Positions 1-6,171 of a stretch of DNA of 6,504 bases are shown one piece after another. The notes under the pieces were generated by a model that saw only the letters and a list, made by a program, of their open reading frames with translations, ran no database searches and was not told where the DNA came from. Location of the stretch: the NCBI GenBank assembly GCA_964369235.1, contig CAYJEQ010000099.1, positions 1 through 6,504 on the forward strand. The letters run 5' to 3'. The position numbers were made by a program, and so were the translations under genes. Every line of letters begins with the position of its first letter. Position 1 is the first letter of the stretch. This DNA comes from CAYJEQ01 sp964369235 (GTDB taxonomy: Bacteria > Bacillota > Clostridia > Oscillospirales > Ruminococcaceae).

Positions 1-695
1 GCCACAGGTTTACCCTGAACAAAATCGATAGTTACATAGGTAGGTGTATCAGGTGCTTTTTCAGGAGATACACCCATCTCTAGGATTTTATCATAGTTAG
101 GCTCATTAGCTGGATCCTCTAGATCAAGACCTTCATGGGATAGATGCCATAGGTTTTTATCCTTAGAATAGTTGGTTTCACGATTGATTTTTAGAGGGAT
201 TTTATGCTTTTCTGCATAGTCAATTGCGTCTTCACGGCTCTTAATATCCCAAAATCTCCAAGGAGCAATTACATCTAGGTTAGGAGCAAATGCCTTAATT
301 GTAAGCTCAAAACGCACCTGATCATTACCCTTACCTGTACAACCATGACAGATAGCGTCAGCGCCTTCTTTTTTAGCGATATCTACAAGGTGCTTAGCGA
401 TAATAGGTCTAGCAAAGCTAGTGCCTAGAAGATACTTACCTTCGTAAGTAGCATTTGCCTTTAGGCTTGGTAGAATGAAGTCATCAGCAAATTCATCTAC
501 TAGATCCATAATATAAAGCTTACTAGCTCCAGTGCTAAGTGCCTTTGCCTCTAGGCCTTCTAGTTCGTCACCCTGACCTAAATCAGCACAGGCAGCGATT
601 ACTTCACAGCCATAGGTTTCTTTTAACCAGTGCATTATTACCGATGTATCAAGGCCACCAGAATAAGCTAGAACGATTTTGTTATACTTTTTCAT
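1..695 (-). CDS. argG: Argininosuccinate synthase, N-terminal part (runs off left edge)
   Basis: Cytosolic enzyme that joins citrulline and aspartate, using ATP (to AMP and PPi), to give argininosuccinate in arginine biosynthesis. I translated the reverse strand by eye: an open frame of 231 codons starts MKKYNKIVLAYSGGLDTS, where SGGLDTS (residues 12-18) is the ATP-pyrophosphatase PP-loop of the family. Further in lie GCTGKGNDQVRFE, APWRFWDI and YSKDKNLWHLSHEG...EDPANEP, all typical of argininosuccinate synthases. Family members are about 400 residues, so roughly the last 170 are outside the window. The ATG at 695 is preceded by AAGGAGA (703-709, reverse strand) at 7-nt spacing, which fixes the start. 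The gene is first in its transcript; argH often follows argG in Firmicutes but would be off the edge. Regulation by the arginine repressor is suggested by two ARG-box-like sites just upstream. No frameshift or odd residue was seen. Confidence 0.97.
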   Translation of the reverse strand, partial: MKKYNKIVLAYSGGLDTSVIMHWLKETYGCEVIAACADLGQGDELEGLEAKALSTGASKLYIMDLVDEFADDFILPSLKANATYEGKYLLGTSFARPIIAKHLVDIAKKEGADAICHGCTGKGNDQVRFELTIKAFAPNLDVIAPWRFWDIKSREDAIDYAEKHKIPLKINRETNYSKDKNLWHLSHEGLDLEDPANEPNYDKILEMGVSPEKAPDTPTYVTIDFVQGKPV

Positions 696-714
696 TATTG
701 TATCTCCTTAAATT

Positions 715-753
715 AATGTATAAATATACTGAATATATGTATAAAGTATCATA
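715..753 (-). promoter_or_regulatory. Two tandem ARG-box-like ArgR operators
   Basis: Two 18-bp sites, 715-732 and 736-753, lie 21 bp apart start to start, i.e. separated by 3 bp. This matches the known 18+3 tandem layout of arginine repressor (ArgR/AhrC) boxes. Box 1 reads AATGTATAAATATACTGA on the plus strand and has the TGnAT...ATnC core of the consensus wnTGAATwwwwATTCAnw. Its centre GTATA-AA-TATAC is a perfect palindrome. Box 2 (TATGTATAAAGTATCATA) keeps TGnAT and TCA but loses the AT of the right half, so it is weaker. Box 2 covers the argG -10 and box 1 the expected transcript start. Binding is inferred; AT-rich DNA can mimic such boxes. Confidence 0.5.
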
Positions 754-771
754 TAATAAAAGGATTGTCAA
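743..771 (-). promoter_or_regulatory. Sigma-A-type promoter of argG
   Basis: On the reverse strand a perfect -35 box TTGACA (766-771) is followed, after exactly 17 bp, by TACTTT (743-748). TACTTT is a weak -10 (3 of 6) but is preceded by TG one base upstream, the extended -10 arrangement. Transcription would start near 736, giving an untranslated leader of about 40 nt before the argG ATG. The -10 lies inside one of the ARG-box-like sites, as expected of a repressible arginine promoter. The assignment is from sequence match only. Confidence 0.65.
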
Positions 772-870
772 TAGTAAAGTGTATTTTTTTTCATCATACA
801 TGTAAAAAATTCCAATGTGAAATAATCAAAATTATAGATTAAAAATCAATTTTTAGAATAATATGTCAAT

Positions 871-895
871 AAAATATTGCATAATGCAAAATTTT
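871..895. repeat. 25-bp near-perfect palindrome upstream of chemoreceptor promoter
   Basis: The arms AAAAT-a-TTGCAT and ATGCAA-a-ATTTT flank a single central A at 883. Eleven of twelve positions pair, the exception being A876/A890. The core TTGCATAATGCAA (877-889) is perfect. It ends 15 bp before the -35 element of the sigma-D-like promoter, a position suited to a regulator operator. The T-run at 892-897 could alternatively make it a weak plus-strand terminator, but nothing is expected to be transcribed into it from the left on that strand. Confidence 0.45.
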
Positions 896-910
896 TTAGT
901 GATTTACTAT

Positions 911-936
911 TAAGTCGTGATAAAACTCGCCGATAT
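911..936 (+). promoter_or_regulatory. Sigma-D/sigma-28-type promoter of the chemoreceptor gene
   Basis: TAAG (911-914) is followed by a 15-bp spacer and CCGATAT (930-936). The Bacillus sigma-D consensus is TAAA-N14-16-CCGATAT, so the -10 is perfect and the -35 matches 3 of 4. Flagellar sigma factors of this class (SigD/FliA) drive late motility and chemoreceptor genes, which fits the methyl-accepting chemotaxis protein downstream. The transcript would begin near 943, leaving a leader of about 67 nt. No comparably good sigma-A promoter was seen between 896 and 1009. Confidence 0.7.
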
Positions 937-1009
937 ATTTAATATAGATATGTAATAATATATACCGCTCCTCAGAAGAAAATGAGGTTGTGAATATGGA
1001 GGGATAATT

Positions 1010-2359
1010 ATGTCAGAAAAATCAGTAAGTAATGTAATGCCATTAGGTAAGATTTTGAAAGTTAATCAGCTTATATTATTAGGTTGTGGTGGGGTGATAG
1101 GTATAATATATCTATTAACCTCACAGATTATAACAGGGATTGCAACAATAGTTTTAATAAGTGTAATTTTTGGAATATGTAAACAGCTAGAAAAGAGTAG
1201 TATTGATAGAGCGATATCATTTTTAGCCCATACCCAGCTTATTATGGTTATGGCAATAGGTTTAATGGGTGGAGATGCAGCAGGTGGATATACAATTATA
1301 TTAGGGGTAATAGCAGTTAATGCCCTTTATTACAAAGAAAATATAATTAAAATCCAGTTTGTGCTAATTAATATCTATGTCCTTGTAACTTGGCTTTTAG
1401 GTGATATGTTTTATGAGGGACTTAGTTTTTCCTTTATAGGTAGACTTTACATAGGTCTAACTGTAGGTGCTATAATTCTTATACTTATGGTAAAATGGGG
1501 AGCAGCTTCTGCAAGGGTTGCAGCTGAGAAAAACGAAGAAACCATGGAGCTTATTAAGAAAATTAACGAGAAGATGGAAGAAAGTAAAATCAGCAGTGAA
1601 AGACAGCAGGATATATTTGATGAGATCAGACAGCGTTCTGACAATCTAGAAAGTACATCTAGCAGAATGTTTAGCATATCTAGCTCCATAAGCTCAGCAA
1701 CAGAAAATCAAAGCGAAATTATCCAGAATCTAACTCAAGCAAGCAGTAGCTTAGTTCAGGAGATTAAGGTAGCTAAGAACAGTGCAGACCAGTCTAGAGA
1801 TATAGCAATCCAAAGCTCTAGCAAGCTAGAGGATAGCAATAAGAATATGTCTGAGATTGTAGAAGCTATTACAGATATTGAGATTTCCAGCAGTAAGATT
1901 ATTGATATTATTAAGAGTATCGAGGATATTGCCTTCCAGACAAATCTACTAGCCCTTAATGCTTCTATTGAGGCCGCTAGAGCAGGTAGTGCAGGTAAAG
2001 GATTTGCAGTAGTAGCTGACGAGGTTAGAAACCTAGCTAGTAAGAGTTCCCTAGCAGCCAGCGACAGTAATGCCCTAGTTGATGAATCTATTAAGAGTGT
2101 TAAGCGTGGTGCAGCACTAATTAAGGTTGCAGCACAGAATATGACCGACGTAATTGACAGCTCCAACATAACAGCAGAAAATGTGAATAACATCAGTGAG
2201 ATAATGTCCTGTCAGGTAGAAAATGTAGAAGGTATACTATCTCAGATACAGGAATTCTCAGGACTGGTATCCCAGACAGCAATGGTATCTGCTGAGAATA
2301 ACCAGTTAGCTTCAGAGATAACTCATGAAGTGTCCTACATAAATCAAGTTATTAAGTAA
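1010..2359 (+). CDS. Methyl-accepting chemotaxis protein with six-helix membrane domain, no HAMP
   Basis: Membrane chemoreceptor of 449 residues; family members signal to the CheA kinase through CheW and bias flagellar rotation. The N-terminal 165 residues are almost entirely hydrophobic, with about six predicted membrane helices (roughly 17-36, 39-57, 73-88, 93-108, 113-132, 143-162) and very short loops, so there is no periplasmic or extracellular ligand domain. A cytoplasmic coiled coil follows from about 170. Its conserved hairpin tip is at 309-342 (FQTNLLALNASIEAARAG, then GKGFAVVADEVRNLA), the part that contacts CheA/CheW. The 163-205 linker lacks the usual HAMP proline and acidic motif. 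The arms from the tip are about 18-20 heptads long. A Q250-E251 pair in a Ser-rich context is a possible methylation site. There is no C-terminal CheR-binding NWETF-like pentapeptide. The ATG has GGAGGG 6 nt upstream. The ligand cannot be predicted; sensing within the membrane or of energy state is only an inference. Confidence 0.93.
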   Translation: MSEKSVSNVMPLGKILKVNQLILLGCGGVIGIIYLLTSQIITGIATIVLISVIFGICKQLEKSSIDRAISFLAHTQLIMVMAIGLMGGDAAGGYTIILGVIAVNALYYKENIIKIQFVLINIYVLVTWLLGDMFYEGLSFSFIGRLYIGLTVGAIILILMVKWGAASARVAAEKNEETMELIKKINEKMEESKISSERQQDIFDEIRQRSDNLESTSSRMFSISSSISSATENQSEIIQNLTQASSSLVQEIKVAKNSADQSRDIAIQSSSKLEDSNKNMSEIVEAITDIEISSSKIIDIIKSIEDIAFQTNLLALNASIEAARAGSAGKGFAVVADEVRNLASKSSLAASDSNALVDESIKSVKRGAALIKVAAQNMTDVIDSSNITAENVNNISEIMSCQVENVEGILSQIQEFSGLVSQTAMVSAENNQLASEITHEVSYINQVIK

Positions 2360-2379
2360 TAAAAAGATTATATATTAAT

Positions 2380-2420
2380 TAATAGGGTGTTTGCTTATGC
2401 AACCACCCTATTATAATTTT
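2380..2420 (+). terminator. Rho-independent terminator of the chemoreceptor gene
   Basis: The stem AATAGGGTG (2381-2389) pairs perfectly with CACCCTATT (2404-2412), with one more T-A pair at the base (2380/2413). Past a T/C mismatch an upper stem TTGC/GCAA closes a TTAT loop. ATAATTTT follows. It begins 20 nt after the chemoreceptor stop codon. The T-tract is modest but the stem is strong. Confidence 0.8.
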
Positions 2421-2458
2421 ACTATAGTATTTTATAGAGAAGCCAAAACTCACATAAG

Positions 2459-2518
2459 ATAAAGGCAGATAACCTCTGAAAATCCAAGGTTATCTGCCTT
2501 TATTAAAATTTATTTTAA
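2459..2518. terminator. Strong hairpin terminator between convergent genes
   Basis: AAAGGCAGATAACCT (2461-2475) and AGGTTATCTGCCTTT (2487-2501) pair perfectly over 15 bp, extended by two A/T pairs at the base, around an 11-nt loop. The plus side continues into a T-rich tract (to about 2518). Read on the minus strand the stem ends in CCTTTATCTT, a weaker U-tract. It lies 33 bp past the stop of the minus-strand secreted-protein gene and is also a second stop for readthrough from the chemoreceptor gene, so it is probably bidirectional. Confidence 0.8.
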
Positions 2519-2533
2519 TTTAGATTTTAACCA

Positions 2534-3316
2534 CTATTTAGAGGTTAAAGGATTAGTGCTAATAATAATAGTACCACCTACACTGCTATCAAAGTGTAGA
2601 TAATTAGAGCTGTCCATATAGTGGTTAGTATCAGTAATCTGATCATATGTATTATTATCTCTATTATAGCTGTAGAAGTAGATATTAGACATATTAGTGG
2701 TAGCAAGCTGATTTTTTACAGCTGTTTTTACAGTCATACCAAAGTCCTCATCCTGAGAGAAGGTAATAACCATAATATCATTGGTAAAATACTTATTAAA
2801 TGTATCTATAATGGTTTTATTAACTACGTCTTGTTGGGAGGCGTTTACTAGGGTAGAAACCTCCTTGTCAATATATCTTCCCTCTGTAGTAGGGATATAC
2901 ATTCTAGCAGTTACCTTACTACCAATAACTGTGTCAAAAAGTACATTCATACCACCAGAAACCATATCAAATCTCTCTAAAGCAGAACTATCTACTAAAT
3001 CTGTATTGCGATATTTTGGAATAGCACCATGGTCAATGTAGGCAATAACATCTCTACCTACCTTATCCTCACTAAGGCTTGGGATAATATCTGTAGGGAT
3101 TCCATCGGTTTGGTTAAGGACATTTACAGCTATTTCTTTTTCTGGGATAACAGCTGAGATAGGTACAGGAGTAGCTAGGAGGCTTTTGTTAGATATACCT
3201 GTAACAGGTTGTGTAGTGCCAGGAGGGTATGCCTTAGCAAAAGCTGTAATAGGCTCTAGTGCAGTTGTAGTCACTACTAGGGCTAGGGCAACAGCAATGT
3301 GTATATGTTTTTTCAT
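2534..3316 (-). CDS. Unrecognised secreted protein with signal peptide
   Basis: A 260-residue protein I cannot assign to a named family. It starts MKKHIHIAVALALVV, with a basic n-region, a hydrophobic core to about residue 26 and a likely signal peptidase I site after AFA (25-27), so it should be exported. The mature part has no cysteine, no second membrane helix, no LPXTG sorting signal and no lipobox. Residues 28-85 are rich in Pro, Thr and Ser and look like a linker. Residues 88-175 are mixed. Residues 183-257 (FSQDEDFGMTVKTAVK, IYFYSYN, YLHFDSSVGGTIIIS) recall the beta-strand module, with an FG(M/T)TVK strand and a closing GG-IIIS strand, seen in clostridial surface and Ig-like proteins; this is an impression, not a search result. 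The ATG at 3316 has AAAGGA (3328-3333) at a longish 11-nt spacing. The gene stands alone between its own promoter and a terminator. A role in the cell envelope or outside the cell is inferred from export alone. Confidence 0.85.
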   Translation of the reverse strand: MKKHIHIAVALALVVTTTALEPITAFAKAYPPGTTQPVTGISNKSLLATPVPISAVIPEKEIAVNVLNQTDGIPTDIIPSLSEDKVGRDVIAYIDHGAIPKYRNTDLVDSSALERFDMVSGGMNVLFDTVIGSKVTARMYIPTTEGRYIDKEVSTLVNASQQDVVNKTIIDTFNKYFTNDIMVITFSQDEDFGMTVKTAVKNQLATTNMSNIYFYSYNRDNNTYDQITDTNHYMDSSNYLHFDSSVGGTIIISTNPLTSK

Positions 3317-3350
3317 ATTATATCCATTCCTTTACTAATGTTTTATAGCT

Positions 3351-3379
3351 ATTATAAAGTAAGTAGAATATAAAAGCAA
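3351..3379 (-). promoter_or_regulatory. Sigma-A-type promoter of the secreted-protein gene
   Basis: On the reverse strand TTGCTT (3374-3379) is followed by a 17-bp spacer and a perfect -10 TATAAT (3351-3356). Transcription would start near 3344, giving a leader of about 28 nt. The -35 matches only TTG. It faces away from the polA promoter, with 29 bp between the two -35 boxes. Confidence 0.65.
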
Positions 3380-3408
3380 TTATATTTTATAAACTTTAGA
3401 GATTATTA

Positions 3409-3437
3409 TTGTTAATTTTACAAAAATAAACTATAAT
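3409..3437 (+). promoter_or_regulatory. Sigma-A-type promoter of polA
   Basis: TTGTTA (3409-3414, 4 of 6 match to TTGACA) is followed by a 17-bp spacer and a perfect TATAAT (3432-3437). Transcription would start near 3443-3445, about 145 nt before the polA ATG, so polA would have a long untranslated leader. Confidence 0.65.
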
Positions 3438-3441
3438 AGAT

Positions 3442-3588
3442 AGGTGCTTATTCATGGGTATTTAGACCTGTTCTAATTACAGGTGGAGAGCTTGTAAATA
3501 AACATCAAAAATCATGGTCAACATTTGAAAAATAAATTTTCAAGGCAAGTTTTGCAGTGTAATTGCAAACTAATAGAAAGGAATAATT
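3442..3588 (+). promoter_or_regulatory. Long, hairpin-rich 5' leader of polA
   Basis: Three perfect hairpins lie in series. H1 is ACCTGT (3466-3471)/ACAGGT (3479-3484) with a 7-nt loop. H2 is TTGAAAA (3525-3531)/TTTTCAA (3537-3543) with a 5-nt loop. H3 is TTTGCA (3551-3556)/TGCAAA (3564-3569) with a 7-nt loop, ending 7 nt before the AAAGGA ribosome binding site (3577-3582). AGGT at 3442-3445 could instead pair with ACCT at 3466-3469, giving a possible alternative to H1. None is followed by a T-run, so this is not a classic attenuator. I do not recognise it as a known riboswitch. The only leader ORFs are tiny (for example MGI-stop at 3454), so I see no credible leader peptide. Confidence 0.4.
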
Positions 3589-6171
3589 ATGAAATTACTT
3601 GCACTAGATTCCAATAGTATTATTAACCGTGCATTCTATGGTATAAAACTACTTACCACTAAAAATGGCGAGTACACCAATGCAGTGTATGGTTTTATTA
3701 ACATACTACTTAAGTTACTAGATGAGGTTAAACCTGATGCAGTAGCCTGTGCCTTTGACCTAAAGGCACCAACATTCCGTCACAAAATGTATGATGGATA
3801 TAAAGCACAGCGAAAAGGTATGCCTGAGGAGCTGGCAAAGCAGATGCCACTGGTAAAAGAACTGCTAACAGCTATGGGATATAAGATAATTTCCCTAGAA
3901 GGTTATGAGGCAGATGATATTCTAGGCACACTGGCAAAAAGCTGGAGTGACCGAGGTGATAGCTGTGTTATTGCCACAGGGGACAGAGATAGCCTACAGC
4001 TAGTAGGTAATGGGGTAGAGGTACTACTTGCCTCTACCAAAGCAGGTAAAGCCGAAAGCACTATCTACAATCATCAGGTAATAGTGGAGAAATACGGAGT
4101 TACCCCTAATCAGCTAATAGATGTTAAAGCATTAATGGGTGATACCTCGGATAATATTCCAGGGGTGCCAGGAGTTGGGGAGAAAACAGCCCTAGCTCTA
4201 ATTAGTGAACTAGGTTCACTAGATGGTGTATATGCAGATATAGACAACCCAATTATTAAAAAAGGTGCTAGAGAGAAACTTATTAATAATAAAGACCTTG
4301 CCTATATGAGTAAAGATCTTGCAACCATTAACTGTCAAGTGCCTATTGAAACCGATGTATCAAGCTATGTTGTAGCAGAAGGTGACAAAGGGGCAGTAGT
4401 AGCTATGCTACAGCGACTAGAGATGTTTAACACCATAAAAAGACTGGGTTTAGAGGGAGTTACAGCCTCAGCCAGTGGTGCTGTTACCACTGTAGATACA
4501 CCACAGATAGAAGCAGTAACACCAACTGTTAAGGCGTTTACCAGTGAGTGCTTACAAGGGGAGGAAGATTTATACCTATCCCTAGAGTTAGACAGTAGGG
4601 AGTTACCAATTAGCTTTAGTCTACTGGTGGGAGATACGGTTTACAGCTCTAACCTAGATGTAAATGGACAGCTAATGGAGATTATGGCACATAGTGGTAG
4701 GGTAATTACTAATTTTAGTAAGGGTCTTTACCATGTAATGCTACAAAACGGAGTAAAACCTACTACAGTTGCCTTTGATACAGCTGTGGCAGGTTATGTT
4801 CTAAGCCCATCATCTAACGACTACAGCCCTAAGAGATTGTCCGAAGAATATGGCAGCAACATGGCTTATAACACTATTAGCGATAGCGAAAATGACCCAG
4901 CATATTTACAGGGGATTTATAAGCTTTTATCTGATATGATTAATGATCAGTCTATGAAAGAGCTTTATTATAATATCGAACTGCCACTAACACAGGTACT
5001 AGCATCTATGGAACATAATGGATTTATGCTGGATATAGAGGGAATTACAAGTTATGGCAGAGGGATAGATAGTAAGATTACAGCTTTAACTACAGCCATA
5101 TATGAATATGCTGGGGATACCTTTAATATAAACTCACCTAAGCAGTTAGGAGAGGTACTTTTTGTAAAGCTTGGGCTACCTACAGGGAAGAAGACAAAAA
5201 GTGGCTATTCCACCAATGCAGATGTACTGGACTTTTTAAAGGATAAGCATCCAATAATCCCAGCAATACTAGAGTATCGCACCCTAAGCAAGCTAAAATC
5301 CACCTATGTGGACGGACTGTTAAAGGTAGTGGAGGAAGACGGAAAAATCCACACTAATTTTAAACAGACTGAAACTAGAACAGGCCGAATAAGCTCCACA
5401 GAGCCTAATATGCAAAATATCCCAGTAAGAACACCTCTAGGTGCGGAGCTTAGAAAGTTCTTTGTTGCTGAGGAAGGAATGACCTTAGTAGATGCAGACT
5501 ACTCACAGATAGAGTTAAGGGTACTGGCTGATATGTCCGGTGATGAGAATATGTGTGAGGCTTTTGTAAATGAGCAGGATATCCACACCAACACAGCAGC
5601 ACAGGTATTTAATCTACCACCATTATTTATTACTCCAGAGATGAGAAGTAGAGCTAAGGCAGTAAACTTTGGTATTGTTTACGGTATCGGTGCATTCTCC
5701 CTATCAGGGGATATTGGAGTATCGGTAGCAGAGGCAAAGGAATATATAAAAAACTACCTAGCAACCTACCAAGGGGTAAAAAACTACATGGATAAAACCA
5801 TAGAACAGGGCACTGAGCTTGGCTATGTGTCCACGACTTTTGGTAGAAGAAGATATCTGCCAGAGCTTAAATCATCTAATAAAATCCAGAAAGCCTTTGG
5901 AGAAAGAGTGGCAATGAATATGCCAATCCAAGGCACAGCAGCAGATATAATTAAGATTGCAATGATTAAGGTCCACAGTAGGTTAGAGTCAGAAAATCTT
6001 AAAGCTAAGCTAATACTACAGGTACACGATGAATTAATAGTAACCTGTCCAATAGAGGAAGCAGAGCTAGTACAAAAACTAGTGGAGCAGGAGATGGTAA
6101 GCGCAGCAGAACTAAAGGTTCCACTGGTAGCTGAGGCAAAAATAGGCAAAAACTGGTACGAAGCTAAATAA
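3589..6171 (+). CDS. polA: DNA polymerase I (5' nuclease + polymerase, proofreading site degenerate)
   Basis: Cytosolic repair and replication polymerase that removes RNA primers, fills gaps and takes part in excision repair. Its 860 residues match the Gram-positive family (about 870-880). Residues 1-290 are the 5'-3' nuclease, with metal-binding acids D7, D57, E107, D109/D110, D132, D134, D185 and D188, and the helix-hairpin-helix GVPGVGEKTA (192-201). Residues 325-460 occupy the 3'-5' exonuclease position, but the DxE of Exo I is replaced by SLE (331-333) and the Exo II and III aspartates are absent, so proofreading is probably lost, as in Bacillus and Taq enzymes. Residues 465-860 are the polymerase: motif A ADYSQIELR (catalytic D637), motif B R686...K690...F694..Y698, motif C QVHDEL (D814, E815). 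F694 at the O-helix position is the common form that disfavours dideoxynucleotides. The ATG at 3589 has AAAGGA at 6-nt spacing. It is a single gene with its own promoter; no strong terminator follows its stop. Confidence 0.98.
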   Translation: MKLLALDSNSIINRAFYGIKLLTTKNGEYTNAVYGFINILLKLLDEVKPDAVACAFDLKAPTFRHKMYDGYKAQRKGMPEELAKQMPLVKELLTAMGYKIISLEGYEADDILGTLAKSWSDRGDSCVIATGDRDSLQLVGNGVEVLLASTKAGKAESTIYNHQVIVEKYGVTPNQLIDVKALMGDTSDNIPGVPGVGEKTALALISELGSLDGVYADIDNPIIKKGAREKLINNKDLAYMSKDLATINCQVPIETDVSSYVVAEGDKGAVVAMLQRLEMFNTIKRLGLEGVTASASGAVTTVDTPQIEAVTPTVKAFTSECLQGEEDLYLSLELDSRELPISFSLLVGDTVYSSNLDVNGQLMEIMAHSGRVITNFSKGLYHVMLQNGVKPTTVAFDTAVAGYVLSPSSNDYSPKRLSEEYGSNMAYNTISDSENDPAYLQGIYKLLSDMINDQSMKELYYNIELPLTQVLASMEHNGFMLDIEGITSYGRGIDSKITALTTAIYEYAGDTFNINSPKQLGEVLFVKLGLPTGKKTKSGYSTNADVLDFLKDKHPIIPAILEYRTLSKLKSTYVDGLLKVVEEDGKIHTNFKQTETRTGRISSTEPNMQNIPVRTPLGAELRKFFVAEEGMTLVDADYSQIELRVLADMSGDENMCEAFVNEQDIHTNTAAQVFNLPPLFITPEMRSRAKAVNFGIVYGIGAFSLSGDIGVSVAEAKEYIKNYLATYQGVKNYMDKTIEQGTELGYVSTTFGRRRYLPELKSSNKIQKAFGERVAMNMPIQGTAADIIKIAMIKVHSRLESENLKAKLILQVHDELIVTCPIEEAELVQKLVEQEMVSAAELKVPLVAEAKIGKNWYEAK

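Larger units (their letters stand above)
696..1009. other. Divergent argG / chemoreceptor intergenic region
   Basis: This very AT-rich 314-bp spacer holds no convincing gene. From left to right it contains the argG ribosome binding site (703-709), the ARG-box pair and argG promoter, a perfect 8-mer palindrome TACATGTA (797-804), an AT hairpin TAAAAAT-CA-ATTTTTA (840-855), the 25-bp palindrome at 871-895, the sigma-D-like promoter at 911-936, a short leader hairpin CCTCA(970-974)/TGAGG(983-987) and the GGAGGG ribosome binding site (998-1003). Each outward promoter has its own set of inverted repeats, so the two genes are probably controlled separately. Confidence 0.6.

Noticed and set aside
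539..805. Plus-strand 88-codon open frame across the argG start and promoter
   Set aside because: It lies antisense to the well-supported argG N-terminus, has no ribosome binding site, and its second half runs through low-complexity AT-rich spacer.
1447..2193. Two minus-strand open frames inside the chemoreceptor gene (1447-1689 and 1756-2193)
   Set aside because: They mirror the coiled-coil codons of the receptor (Ser/Ala/Glu-rich read backwards gives Leu/Ser/Ala-rich protein) and have no family features.
2526..2549. TTTAACC/GGTTAAA hairpin spanning the stop codon of the secreted-protein gene
   Set aside because: It is an AT-rich 7-bp stem overlapping the coding end; the much stronger hairpin at 2459-2503 explains termination better.
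2621..3041. Two overlapping plus-strand open frames opposite the secreted-protein gene
   Set aside because: They are antisense to a gene with a signal peptide, promoter and terminator, overlap each other, and have no recognisable motif.
3445..3477. 10-codon leader peptide starting with GTG in the polA leader
   Set aside because: It has no ribosome binding site, no run of regulatory codons and no following attenuator.
3442..3520. Known riboswitch or T-box in the polA leader
   Set aside because: I compared it from memory with preQ1, c-di-GMP, fluoride, THF, SAM and guanidine classes and with the T-box core and found no matching conserved core or terminator.
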